A DNA stretch of 64,000 nucleotides, from positions 47,936 to 111,935 of the forward strand of contig JADJTX010000025.1 in assembly GCA_016710985.1 (NCBI GenBank), read 5' to 3'. Of the stretch, positions 17,487 to 25,913 are shown one piece after another. The notes under the pieces are model-generated. The model ran no database searches, had not been told where the DNA came from, and saw only the letters and a list, made by a program, of their open reading frames with translations. The position numbers were made by a program, and so were the translations under genes. Within the stretch, counting starts at the first letter, position 1. Each line of letters begins with the position of its first letter. Source of the DNA: Ignavibacteria bacterium (lineage in GTDB: Bacteria; Bacteroidota; Ignavibacteria; Tepidaquicellales; Tepidaquicellaceae).

Positions 17487-18779
17487 ATGACAAATACTAA
17501 TCTCGACATATCAGAACTGGAAGTTGTAATAAGACAAATAAACTATCTTCAGAAGATTTCACAGCAAATCTCCGAAGACAGAAGTCTTGAAGAACTGCTG
17601 AACGAGCTTCTCGACAGCTGCAGGGATGTAATTAAAGCTGAAGCAAGTTCACTGCTACTGTATAACGAAAAAGAAAATAACCTGTACTTTCATGTTGTAA
17701 CAGGAGAGAAGGGAGGAGTTGTTAAAAATGTAAATATTAAAATGGGTCAGGGGATTGCCGGATGGGTAGCAGAAAACAGAAAGCCTCTGCTGATCGAAGA
17801 TTGTTATGCAGACCCGCGATTTAACAGGGAGTTTGATAAAAAGTCAAACTTTAAAACCAAGACCATGATCTGTGTTCCTCTGATCTTTAAGGAAAAACTG
17901 TTCGGTGTAATACAGGTTATCAATAAGCAGAATGATGAGTTTTTTAATGAAAGGGATCTCAACATTTTCACGATACTTGCTTCACAATGCGCAGTCGCGA
18001 TTGAAAATGCAAAGCTGACTGAGATACAGATCCAGCAGAAGGCTCTTGAAAGAGAATTAAAAACAGCAAGAGAGATTCAGCAGAATCTGCTTCCGTCAGT
18101 CTTACCGGATTTTAAGGACATTGATGTGTCGTTTAAATTAATTCCTGCGAAACAGGTAGGAGGGGATTACTATAATGTCTATAAGATCAATGATGATCTT
18201 ACTTTGTTCTTTATCTGCGATGTATCCGGGAAAAGCATTTCGGCTGCTCTGATCGTCTCCACTATTTGTTCCTGTATTATGACCTATTTAAATATGTTAA
18301 AGCTCAGTAAAGATCATTTCGATCTCATTGAAATGGTGAAATCACTCAACAGGGTTTTGATCGAGTCAACTACTGACGATAAATTTGCTACTGCATGGTT
18401 TGGACTGTATAAGCATTCCGAAAAGAAACTGCAAAGTGTAAACGCCGGTCACAATGTAATTTTCATATTCAGGAATAACGAGGTGCTGGATTTAAAAGAA
18501 GGCGGGTTATTTCTCGGCAGCATTGACATGGAATACAATCTTGAAGAAATAAATTTGGAAAAAGATGATCTGATACTGTGCTATACTGACGGAGTAAATG
18601 AAGCTATGAACAAAAATTTTGAGCAGTACGGAGATGACAGACTGATTGCATCAGTAAAGGACATGACCGGCTCTTCTTCAGAAGCTGTTGTTGACTGTCT
18701 TCTGAAGGATGTAAAGAACTTTGTCAAAGATGCGGAACAGAGTGATGATATTACGTGCGGGGCGATAAAAGTGGTTTAG
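17487..18779 (+). CDS. GAF domain - SpoIIE/PP2C-type serine phosphatase
   Basis: A 430-residue cytoplasmic phosphatase. A short N-terminal coiled coil (1-35) leads to a GAF sensor domain (about 35-180; KAEASSLLLYNEKEN, MGQGIAGWVAENRKPLLIED, CVPLIFKEKLFGVIQVINKQ). A linker helix (ERELKTAREIQQNLLPSVLP) leads to a SpoIIE/RsbU PP2C domain (about 215-430) with metal-ligand motifs GGDYYN, CDVSGKSISAAL, NAGHN and LCYTDGVNEAMN, and final DDITCGAIKV. Proteins of this layout dephosphorylate anti-anti-sigma factors in partner-switching stress regulation. No partner STAS or kinase gene is in the window. A GAGACGT heptamer array starts one base after its stop. Confidence 0.93.
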   Translation: MTNTNLDISELEVVIRQINYLQKISQQISEDRSLEELLNELLDSCRDVIKAEASSLLLYNEKENNLYFHVVTGEKGGVVKNVNIKMGQGIAGWVAENRKPLLIEDCYADPRFNREFDKKSNFKTKTMICVPLIFKEKLFGVIQVINKQNDEFFNERDLNIFTILASQCAVAIENAKLTEIQIQQKALERELKTAREIQQNLLPSVLPDFKDIDVSFKLIPAKQVGGDYYNVYKINDDLTLFFICDVSGKSISAALIVSTICSCIMTYLNMLKLSKDHFDLIEMVKSLNRVLIESTTDDKFATAWFGLYKHSEKKLQSVNAGHNVIFIFRNNEVLDLKEGGLFLGSIDMEYNLEEINLEKDDLILCYTDGVNEAMNKNFEQYGDDRLIASVKDMTGSSSEAVVDCLLKDVKNFVKDAEQSDDITCGAIKVV

Positions 18780-18855
18780 AGAGACGCGAGACGTGAGACG
18801 CGAGAGGGTGAGAGGTGAGACGTGAAACGTGAAAAGTTAAACGTGAGACGTGATA
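18780..18855. repeat. GAGACGT heptamer array
   Basis: About ten units of GAGACGT/GAGACGC/GAAACGT with a few insertions, beginning directly after the TAG stop of the phosphatase gene. Confidence 0.9.
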
Positions 18856-18898
18856 AGAAAGTATAATTTTAAAGTATATTACAAACTGATAACAATCA

Positions 18899-19361
18899 GT
18901 CAATACTCGGAACAGGTGAGCTAATACTCGGAACAGGTGAGCTAATAGTTGGAACAGATGAGCCAAAAGCTAATTGGAACAGGTGAGCTAATAGTCGGAA
19001 CAGGTGAGCGAATAATTGGAACAAATGAGCCAATAGTCGGAACAGGTGAGCTAATAGTTGGAACAGGTGAGCGAATAATCGGAACAGATGAGTCATCTTC
19101 AGTACAACAAGGTATCTAATAGTTACAGGTAAGCCATCTTCAGTAACAAGTAAGCTATCTTTAGTTACAAGTAAGCCATCTTCAGTTACAGTTAAGTCAT
19201 CTTCAGATACAATTAAGTCATCTTCAGTTACAAGTAAGCTTTCTTCAGATACAATTAAGTCATCTTCAGTTACAAGTAAGTCATCTTCAGATACAGTTAA
19301 GTCATCTTCAGTTACAAATGAGTCATCTTCAGTTACAAGTAAGTCATATTCAGAAACAAAT
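18899..19361. repeat. Two 21-bp tandem arrays
   Basis: Array 1 (18899-19094) has about nine units of GGAACAGGTGAGCTAATAGT+C/T (21 bp, some with GATGAGCCAAT variants and one short insertion). Array 2 (19120-19361) has about eleven units of AGTTACAAGTAAGTCATCTT+C (21 bp, variants GATACA, AATTAAG). Several reading frames are open through them on both strands, giving 7-residue protein repeats, but there is no start context and frames shift between units, so I do not call a gene. The 772-bp gap 18780-19551 is otherwise without genes. Confidence 0.9.
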
Positions 19362-19444
19362 GTGGTCTTTCCATATTTGGTCTGCAGAGCTGATGAAAGT
19401 TTTCTTTACTTATCAAAGGGATAGGTCTGTTTCCAGCAACAAAA

Positions 19445-19485
19445 TCTCTGTGTACCTCTGTATCTCAGTTTCTCTGTGGTAAAAA
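19445..19485. repeat. CTCTGTG/GGTAAAA word repeat, right-arm orientation
   Basis: TCTCTGTGTACCTCTGTATC, then TCTCTGTGGTAAAAAG. It is the inverted counterpart of the element at 20856 and lies just past the 3' end of the hydrolase gene, so the gene is bracketed by the two. Confidence 0.8.
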
Positions 19486-19551
19486 GTTATACTGCTTAAC
19501 AATAACAAGAAAATAATATTTATAATTTGTAATTTGAAATTTGAAATTGAT

Positions 19552-20781
19552 TCAGAGCACTTTGTCTTCTCTCATTTGTAAAACGAGATTAGTAAAGCAG
19601 CTGGCACTGTAAACTTCATCATCCCAGTAAAGCTGATGAGCTTTAAAGCCGAGCAGTAAAGTTGTATTGATAAAAGAATTTCCCTCAGTGTTAAGAATAT
19701 TATAAGGTATGTTGGTTGGTAAAATGGAGTCTTGCGCTATTCCGTATTTTGCTTCAAGCTCTTTGCTGTCATATCTGAAGTTGGATGAAAGAATATCATT
19801 AAGCGAATAAATATTATACCATTTTTTTAAACTGACATTTGCCTTCTTTCTCTTCTCAAAATATGAAGGCCAGTAAACCTTTATGAAATCGATCGGGCTT
19901 CCTATGGTTACGAATATTTCCACACAGGATGCGATACGGAAAGAGGTCTTTCCGTCATAGGGAAACAATGCGTCGGCGGCAATGATCGATCCAAAACTGT
20001 AGCAATAAAAACTGATCCTTTCGGGCTTGTTATTTTCAGCAACATACTCAGTAAGCTCTTCAAGTTTACCAATGATGTTCTGTCTTCTCTCTCCGAAATT
20101 TAAATAATACATCGTGCAGAGATACTCGGTGGCGAGTATCGTGATAAAATTTTTCGCATTAGGCAAAATAAGAAACAGAAGAGTAGAGATCCCTATTATG
20201 TATTTGGCAATAGCCGTTTCTTTAAAAGTGTTCATGACTTTCAAAATGCCGACCGGATCCTGTATTTTATTCATCTGGAAAAAATCAGGAAGATAGGAGA
20301 TCAATGACAGGATTAGAATAATGCCGAAGATGCTCATTAAAAGAAGGATCCCCGCACCGTATGTGAACTGCAGAATATCCTTGAATGACAAGGTAACGGG
20401 CTTTTGTTTGTTTGTGAATATCGAACGGATGAACTGGTAAATTATTTCGGGGATCTTAACGATAATCGAAATGAACAGTAGAAAGGTTTTTACGAAAATG
20501 TTGCTCTTCTCAAATTTATCCGTAAGCGACTTGCCGTAGTCAAGCTCGAATATTTCATAAAAAACTTTATTCTTTCCGTCTTCTTTGGCGAAGATCGAAG
20601 CTACATTTGATTCCTGCTTATTATCTTTTCCGTAATTAATTTTTCTGAATTCAATTTCATAGTGCCGGTCCCTGTCAGGGTCATTTATATCGAGCGCCTT
20701 CTTGAACCTGTATGCGAAGCTTTCTACAGACTGGTTGAACAGTCTTGTTCCTAATCCCGGAATGTATATGATTGATTCCAT
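19552..20781 (-). CDS. Membrane-inserted alpha/beta-hydrolase-like protein
   Basis: A 409-residue protein with hydrolase features. It opens with a strand and oxyanion-type loop (IIYIPGLGTRLFNQS). The central strand-turn-helix ISFYCYSFGSIIAADALF has Ser in a C-Y-S-F-G-S elbow. A later Asp (YSLNDILSS) and His (FKAHQLYWDDE) complete a possible catalytic triad. Between the first strand and the elbow lie two or three membrane segments (about 95-115, 140-165, 195-215: ILLLMSIFGIILILSLISYL, KYIIGISTLLFLILP), so the catalytic part may be membrane-tethered. The family is not recognised; lipase or esterase activity is an inference. It is monocistronic and flanked by inverted word repeats. Confidence 0.75.
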   Translation of the reverse strand: MESIIYIPGLGTRLFNQSVESFAYRFKKALDINDPDRDRHYEIEFRKINYGKDNKQESNVASIFAKEDGKNKVFYEIFELDYGKSLTDKFEKSNIFVKTFLLFISIIVKIPEIIYQFIRSIFTNKQKPVTLSFKDILQFTYGAGILLLMSIFGIILILSLISYLPDFFQMNKIQDPVGILKVMNTFKETAIAKYIIGISTLLFLILPNAKNFITILATEYLCTMYYLNFGERRQNIIGKLEELTEYVAENNKPERISFYCYSFGSIIAADALFPYDGKTSFRIASCVEIFVTIGSPIDFIKVYWPSYFEKRKKANVSLKKWYNIYSLNDILSSNFRYDSKELEAKYGIAQDSILPTNIPYNILNTEGNSFINTTLLLGFKAHQLYWDDEVYSASCFTNLVLQMREDKVL

Positions 20782-20855
20782 AATGATTAATTTGCGGATA
20801 AAATATTCTTTATAATTGAATTAAAAAATGTAAATGAGGAAATCATCCAAAACGA

Positions 20856-21235
20856 TTTTACCACAGAGACGCAGAGAACACAGAGTTTCACAGAGAATAA
20901 TTTATTAATCTATTTTTAATTCCACATAATTGGGCAAATAATTGAATGTATTATCAGCTAAACAAGCTACAAACCAAACACAAAAATAACTCAGAGAACA
21001 CAGAGAAAAATTTTATTAATCTATTTTAATCCCTGACAGAAGACAAATATTTGAATGTTTTGACATTAAACAATCAGCTGTTATAAAAATAAATCTCTGT
21101 GCAACTCTGTGATCTCTGTGTCTCTTGGTAAAAAATGTGAAATTTTATTTATATTTAATTTTCGAAAAGCCATACTGCTGTTACAAAACAAAACTCTGTG
21201 CAACTCTGTGTCCTCTGTGTCTCTGTGGTAAAAAG
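20856..21235. repeat. Cluster of ACCACAGAGA-type repeats in nested inverted order
   Basis: Left-arm copies lie at 20856-20898 (TTTTACCACAGAGACGCAGA...) and 20990-21010 (CTCAGAGAACACAGAGAAAA). Right-arm copies lie at 21094-21134 and 21193-21235, both with CTCTGTGCAACTCTGTG, then CTCTGTGTCTCT, then GGTAAAAA. The two left copies share TTTATTAATCTATTTT after the motif and the two right copies share GTTA(T/C)AAAA before it, so the unit was duplicated on each side. This fills the 553-bp gap upstream of the PhoD-like gene. Confidence 0.9.
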
Positions 21236-21334
21236 GAATGCGTGGCTTTCGGATTCAAAATCAGAAATTATTTCCATATGTTGTGGATAAAATTAGAAAG
21301 AATCCGTGTTACAAAATTTAAAAAACAATATCAT

Positions 21335-22774
21335 ATGATTCGAATTTTTGCAGTATGCTTTATCCTTCTCTCATTTACATCCCCAAGTAACAGCTTCAAT
21401 TCAAACGAAGAATCAAAATTTAATCAGAACGTTATCGCAACTGCAGAGGATGAGCTGATCCAATCCGGTCCTTTTGTCGGCGCTGTTTCAGATGTTTCTG
21501 CAACCTTCATTGTGAAGCCGATGAAGCTATCAAAAGTAAAATTTCAATTATCTGAGGACTCATCGTTCAGCAATTCATTTTATACTGATGAGGTTGTTTC
21601 AGATGAAAATAAATTCAACTTTACAAAAATACAGATCAATGAACTTAAACCCGGCACTAAATATTTTTACAGAGCGGTATTGGATGAAAACACTACTGAG
21701 CGTGTGCATTCGTTTAAAACTTTCCCATCGGAAAAAAATTATAATTTTTCATTTGGATTTGGTTCATGTCAGCAGGGCTATGGCGCAACAACGCCGGATC
21801 TGTTTCCTGTGATTGCAAAAGACTCACTGAGTTTCTTTCTTCAGATAGGGGACTGGACTTACCCTGATTTCGGAAATCCCGGGAAGGGATACAACGAAAG
21901 TCTTGACAAGCTTGAGCTGACTTACAGAAACAGATATGATTACAGTTATCCTTTCAATAGTGAAGTTCTGAGCAGAATGCCAATAGCCTATCTATATGAT
22001 GATCACGATTTTGCCGGTAATGATGCTGACGGCACTAATGCTTTCAAATCTAATTCATTAAAAGCATACGACATGTTTTTCCCACATTATAAAATGGATA
22101 ACCCTGACAACGGAATATGGCAGAAGTTTCGTTTCGGTGATGTCGAATTTTTCCTTCTTGATCTGAGAACACAGAGAAGCGCAAACAGTAATGCGATGAA
22201 CGCTCAGGGATTATTTGAGCCGCCGTCAGGTCACTCTATATTAAACGGATTTACAATTGACGGAGAAAATCAGAAGAAATGGCTGGAAAATTCCCTGAAG
22301 AATTCTGATGCTAAGTGGAAGGTAATTGTCTCGACTGTGATCTTTAACCCGAGATATTTAGACGCATTGAAAGATGAAAGAATAGCACAGATGTTTCCCA
22401 AAGTGCAAAAAGGCATAGTGGATAAATGGGCAGGATTTCCTGAAGACATAGAATTTTTACAAAACATAATTAAGGACAACAACATTAAAAATGTGATCAT
22501 GGTGAGCGGTGATTCACATTCTTCTTACATTGATGACGGGACGAATTCAGTCATTCCGGAGATCAGCAGTTCAAATCTGGATACAAAGAATTCAAAACTC
22601 GGCTTTCTTACACAGCTTGCCGGTTATGATATCTGGAATCAGGGAAGCTACAATGAAGACGGACATGCATACGGAAGAGTAAGCTTTTATTATGGCAGTG
22701 AAGAATATGCAATGCTGGAAGTGATTGATCAGACGGGAGCGGTGGTTTTGAGCTATAGACTGAACGATCAATAA
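21335..22774 (+). CDS. PhoD-like (alkaline phosphatase D family) metallophosphoesterase
   Basis: A 479-residue exported phosphatase. The start ATG 21335 gives a signal peptide (MIRIFAVCFILLSFTSPSNS); an upstream in-frame ATG at 21125 would add 70 residues encoded by the word repeats and is rejected. A fibronectin-like N-domain (about 40-130, ending LKPGTKYFYRAVLDE) precedes the PhoD core: FGFGSCQQGYG, FFLQIGDWTY, AYLYDDHDFAGNDADG, VSGDSHSSYID, matching the metal-binding Asp/His/Asn positions. It should cleave phosphodiesters or phosphomonoesters in the periplasm or at the surface. No pst/pho genes are nearby. The TAA stop merges into a TAATTAC heptamer array. Confidence 0.9.
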   Translation: MIRIFAVCFILLSFTSPSNSFNSNEESKFNQNVIATAEDELIQSGPFVGAVSDVSATFIVKPMKLSKVKFQLSEDSSFSNSFYTDEVVSDENKFNFTKIQINELKPGTKYFYRAVLDENTTERVHSFKTFPSEKNYNFSFGFGSCQQGYGATTPDLFPVIAKDSLSFFLQIGDWTYPDFGNPGKGYNESLDKLELTYRNRYDYSYPFNSEVLSRMPIAYLYDDHDFAGNDADGTNAFKSNSLKAYDMFFPHYKMDNPDNGIWQKFRFGDVEFFLLDLRTQRSANSNAMNAQGLFEPPSGHSILNGFTIDGENQKKWLENSLKNSDAKWKVIVSTVIFNPRYLDALKDERIAQMFPKVQKGIVDKWAGFPEDIEFLQNIIKDNNIKNVIMVSGDSHSSYIDDGTNSVIPEISSSNLDTKNSKLGFLTQLAGYDIWNQGSYNEDGHAYGRVSFYYGSEEYAMLEVIDQTGAVVLSYRLNDQ

Positions 22775-22915
22775 TTACTAATTACTAATTACAAATTACA
22801 AATTACAAATTACAAATTACAAATTACAAATTACTAATTACAAATAATAAATTACAAAATTACAAATTGAATTCTTTCTTAAAACATAATTAGTAATTAG
22901 TAATTAGTAATTAAG
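22773..22915. repeat. Heptamer arrays AAATTAC and TAGTAAT, inverted to each other
   Basis: About twelve AAATTAC/TAATTAC units (22773-22868) begin at the stop codon of the phosphatase gene. About four TAATTAG units (22889-22915) run into the stop codon of the converging lysozyme gene. TAATTAC and GTAATTA are reverse complements, so both genes end in the same word, each on its own strand. Confidence 0.95.
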
Positions 22916-23489
22916 TAGTGTGGCTTATACTACTATAATATTTCCTTCCGTACGATGCTACAAGCTGAGCTTTGTCTAAGCCATTAATGATCCTTCTTGC
23001 ATTTACCCAGTCTTCTTTCTGCGGATTGAAATAATCAGAAAGTTTTTTCCCGGTGAACCATCCTTTCATCATTCCGTGAAACATTATCTGAGTGGAAGGA
23101 ATAAGCTCTAAAGCTTTTTCGGGATTATTTATCAGATCTATTCCGATCTCCTTTCCTGCCTTTAGATAATTTTCATACCATGTCAGCTGAACAAAACCTC
23201 TCCCGTAAAAAATATTTGTGGTATCACTGTAAGGTGTGCGGTTCATTTTAAGTCTTCCTCCGTATGCTCTTCCTTTACCTCTGCCGAATTCGGGGATCGG
23301 CTTCATTGCTCTTCCGGTTTCGTGATGAGTTGTTGCAAGCATATATGCAAGCCATCTGTCATCTTTAGCGGCATAGTTTTTTTCCCATTCATTTAAAATT
23401 GCATTAAGTCCGTCTACCTGTGACTGACTAAATCTTCCGTCGAAAAGAAGCGCTTTTGTGTTACTGAAAAAGAAATCACGGTTTATCAT
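22911..23489 (-). CDS. GH19-like (chitinase/lysozyme) muralytic enzyme
   Basis: A 192-residue single-domain protein resembling phage-type GH19 endolysins and chitinases. It has ATTHHETGRAMKPIPEFGRG (catalytic Glu in HHETG), then GRGFVQLTWYENYLKAG, then a C-terminal helical part ending RRIINGLDKAQLVASYGRKY. It probably cleaves peptidoglycan or chitin oligomers. There is no signal peptide, so export would need a holin-like or other route; phage lysins of this type also lack one. No phage genes surround it. Its stop codon is inside a TAATTAG heptamer array. Confidence 0.85.
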   Translation of the reverse strand: MINRDFFFSNTKALLFDGRFSQSQVDGLNAILNEWEKNYAAKDDRWLAYMLATTHHETGRAMKPIPEFGRGKGRAYGGRLKMNRTPYSDTTNIFYGRGFVQLTWYENYLKAGKEIGIDLINNPEKALELIPSTQIMFHGMMKGWFTGKKLSDYFNPQKEDWVNARRIINGLDKAQLVASYGRKYYSSISHTT

Positions 23490-23722
23490 AATTTTTAAAG
23501 TCTAGGTTATTAAAAATTTGTGATTTAAAAAGTAACTTACAGCAGCAATGTAACTTAAATTAAAATTGAAAATATATTCAGAATTATTTCTCAACGCAGC
23601 TATGCCTGAAAGAGGGAAAATTATACAGTACAAAGTTGAGTAATTTCTGCTAAAAACTAATCTTGAATAACTAAAAGGTTTCAATTATTTTTAAGTATTA
23701 ATAAAGTATTTAACTTAAATTT

Positions 23723-23730
23723 TAACTTTG
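23723..23730 (+). promoter_or_regulatory. Candidate -7 box, nearly leaderless
   Basis: TAACTTTG (TAnnTTTG) ends only 7 nt before the ATG at 23738. Transcription starting 5-8 nt downstream of the box would give a message with almost no leader. No clear -33 element was found. Confidence 0.45.
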
Positions 23731-23737
23731 TAAGAAA

Positions 23738-23935
23738 ATGGATGATAAAAAACCCAACAGTATGTCATATGATCAGTGGATGACTCAGGCTAAGGAATAT
23801 GCATGCAGGCATTTTGAGTATAATCTAAAAGATGATCATGAATTCTGGGATGTGCTTAAAGAACACTGGAGTCAAAATAAAACACCGAATGAAGCTGTTC
23901 AGGATGCGATCATAGAATACGGAAATAAGGAATAA
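23738..23935 (+). CDS. 65-aa hypothetical protein
   Basis: A short, acidic, probably helical protein: SMSYDQWMTQAKEYACRHFE, then DDHEFWDVLKEHWSQNKTPN, ending EYGNKE. I recognise no family. Its coding character is supported by codon use, a clear ATG, and a TAnnTTTG box just upstream. It stands alone between the lysozyme gene and the first large helical protein. Confidence 0.65.
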   Translation: MDDKKPNSMSYDQWMTQAKEYACRHFEYNLKDDHEFWDVLKEHWSQNKTPNEAVQDAIIEYGNKE

Positions 23936-24410
23936 AACTGCTTTAAGATTTCTTAAGAGTTCAGCGGCATGTTATTAATAATTTATAATATATGCTGGCC
24001 GCATTAAAAAGAAGCTGCTTCCATTACTACAATCAAACCAAGAAAACATTCATTGTGATGTATGTGTGAATTATAATTCTGTTATATTGTTGCTGAAGGA
24101 AATTGATGAGGAAATTTGCGGTATAATAATATAAGCAGCTTCATATTTATTCTTCCTTTGATCATTTAAAATATCGGGAGTTTCATATTTATTCTTCCTT
24201 TGATCACTTAAAATATTTCAAAAAAACTTTTCTGTGTAAAATTATGGATAATCATTTAACAAGTCAAAGAAATAATATTCTAATAATAGCTCTGAATTTA
24301 TAAATAGTGCAGGCAGAATTATGTTAAATGCTTGTATATAATGCTGAAAATGGATATTTTAACTTACTTTTATGTAGCAGAGAATAGCCCTAAAGTTAAT
24401 CCTAATAAGC
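23936..24410. other. 475-bp gap with a 35-bp direct repeat
   Basis: No gene seen. TTCATATTTATTCTTCCTTT followed by GATCAYTTAAAATAT occurs at 24140-24174 and again at 24182-24216 with one mismatch, 42 bp apart. Such a close tandem pair upstream of the 500-aa gene could be a duplicated binding site or simply a local duplication. Confidence 0.7.
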
Positions 24411-25913
24411 TTGAAAAAATACAAGATCATAGAATTATTAAGAACTTTTTCAAAAAATGATATAAAGAGGTTTAATGAATTTTTAAATTCACCTTTTTTT
24501 AACAATAGTGAAAAGTTAATAAAGACCTACAAATCTCTGATAGCTTTTTATCCGGAATTCAACTCAGTGAAACTCACTGAAGAAAGAATATTCTCCGGAG
24601 TCAGCCCCGGGTCACCTTTTAAAAAACCTACATTGCTCAATCTCTTTTCTGATCTGTTCACAGCCGCAGAAAGATATCTTGCAATAATTAATTTTGAGGA
24701 AAAGAACTTTGAAAAAAATGATTTTCTCAGGGAAGAATTATTAAAAAGGAATTTATCATCCATACTTGAAGCGAATATTAAGAAACAGGATGCTCAACTA
24801 GACGGTATGCTGAACTTTGATTCACAGTATTATAAGTACAAATGGAGATTGACTAATGATAAACTAAATTATCATCTGACAAGTAAACCCAGATCAGGGG
24901 CACCTGCTCTTAACCACTATTCCGCGATTCTCTCGGAAAGAAGTAAATTCATTTCCTCTTTCTTTGTAACACAGATCATAAAAGATTATACAAATTTTCT
25001 TTCATTCAGGAAGTCATTCAATGTAGATGAATCAAGAAATTTTGTCTTTAAACTTTTCGGGACACTTGATTTTGAAAAACTTATAGGACTATTGATCACT
25101 CATACAACCAATGAAAGATCTTCGAAAATATTCAGGCTTTATCTTGCAATGTATCTTTCATTTTCAAGGTTTGATGATGAAGTGTATTACTTTAACTATA
25201 AAAAATTATTATTCAGTGATCTGAAAGAGCTTGATACGGATGAGATCAGATTTCATACAATTCAGCTGCTGAGGTATTGCATGGAAAAATCCGGAAAGGA
25301 GAAGAAGGAAATACAATTTGACGCGGAGAGATTTGATATTTATAATTTAATACTTTCGAATCAATACTACAAAGCAAGTTTGTCTTCCTATATGCCCGTT
25401 GAACTTTACAGGACCGTATTTCTTCACGGTCTTAAGCTGAAGAAGTATACCTGGACTTTTGAGTTCATAAAAAAATACAGATCAAAGCTCCATCCGGACA
25501 AAAGAGATACCATTTATAATTACAGTTGTTCGGAGTATTATTTCAGAAGGGGAAGATATACAGAAGCTATGAAGAGTTTCAAAAAAATAAAGCTCGATCA
25601 TTTTATGCTTAAAGTGGATATGAGGAATCTTATGCTTCGAACTTACTTTGAGCTCGGTCTCTATGACAACGCTCTGTCCCTGATCGATTCTTACAAACAT
25701 TTTCTGTCCAATGATACAACGCTATCTTCAAATGAAAAGAGGATCAATAAGAATTTTGTAAATGTAATTTATAAAATGATAATCTACAGGACAACGGGGA
25801 AACTGTCAGGTAAGTTCAAAATTCAAAATGATCTCAAAAGAGAATTTCCTTTTAAGGAATGGGTAATGGAGAAGTTTTCGATGCCGGATCATAAGTATAA
25901 TAAATCGGCCTGA
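24411..25913 (+). CDS. 500-aa all-helical protein, family A (copy 1)
   Basis: Function unknown. The N-terminus KIIELLRTFSKNDIKRFNEF, then LNSPFFNNSEKLIKTYKSLI, matches the protein at 31289 (DIIRELSKEELKKFSDYLCS, PVFNKRKIIF), and both keep FYPEF/HYPDF, LT-E--F and a C-terminal block F-FI-KY/YRSLL..Y..LSLAYYF....F--AL-YI..Y--FL. The remainder is predicted helix with TPR-like spacing. There is no signal peptide. TTG 24411 is the start because a stop lies 12 codons upstream and no ATG is available. It converges with a LamG surface protein gene 600 bp away, as copy 2 does. Confidence 0.8.
   Translation: MKKYKIIELLRTFSKNDIKRFNEFLNSPFFNNSEKLIKTYKSLIAFYPEFNSVKLTEERIFSGVSPGSPFKKPTLLNLFSDLFTAAERYLAIINFEEKNFEKNDFLREELLKRNLSSILEANIKKQDAQLDGMLNFDSQYYKYKWRLTNDKLNYHLTSKPRSGAPALNHYSAILSERSKFISSFFVTQIIKDYTNFLSFRKSFNVDESRNFVFKLFGTLDFEKLIGLLITHTTNERSSKIFRLYLAMYLSFSRFDDEVYYFNYKKLLFSDLKELDTDEIRFHTIQLLRYCMEKSGKEKKEIQFDAERFDIYNLILSNQYYKASLSSYMPVELYRTVFLHGLKLKKYTWTFEFIKKYRSKLHPDKRDTIYNYSCSEYYFRRGRYTEAMKSFKKIKLDHFMLKVDMRNLMLRTYFELGLYDNALSLIDSYKHFLSNDTTLSSNEKRINKNFVNVIYKMIIYRTTGKLSGKFKIQNDLKREFPFKEWVMEKFSMPDHKYNKSA

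Noticed and set aside
18751..19096. Minus-strand open frames with AHLFRLL-type 7-residue repeats
   Set aside because: They are translations of the 21-bp DNA arrays; frames shift between units, there is no start context, and plus-strand frames are open as well.
21125..21334. 70-residue N-terminal extension of the PhoD-like protein
   Set aside because: It is encoded by the CTCTGTG word repeats and precedes a clean signal peptide at 21335.
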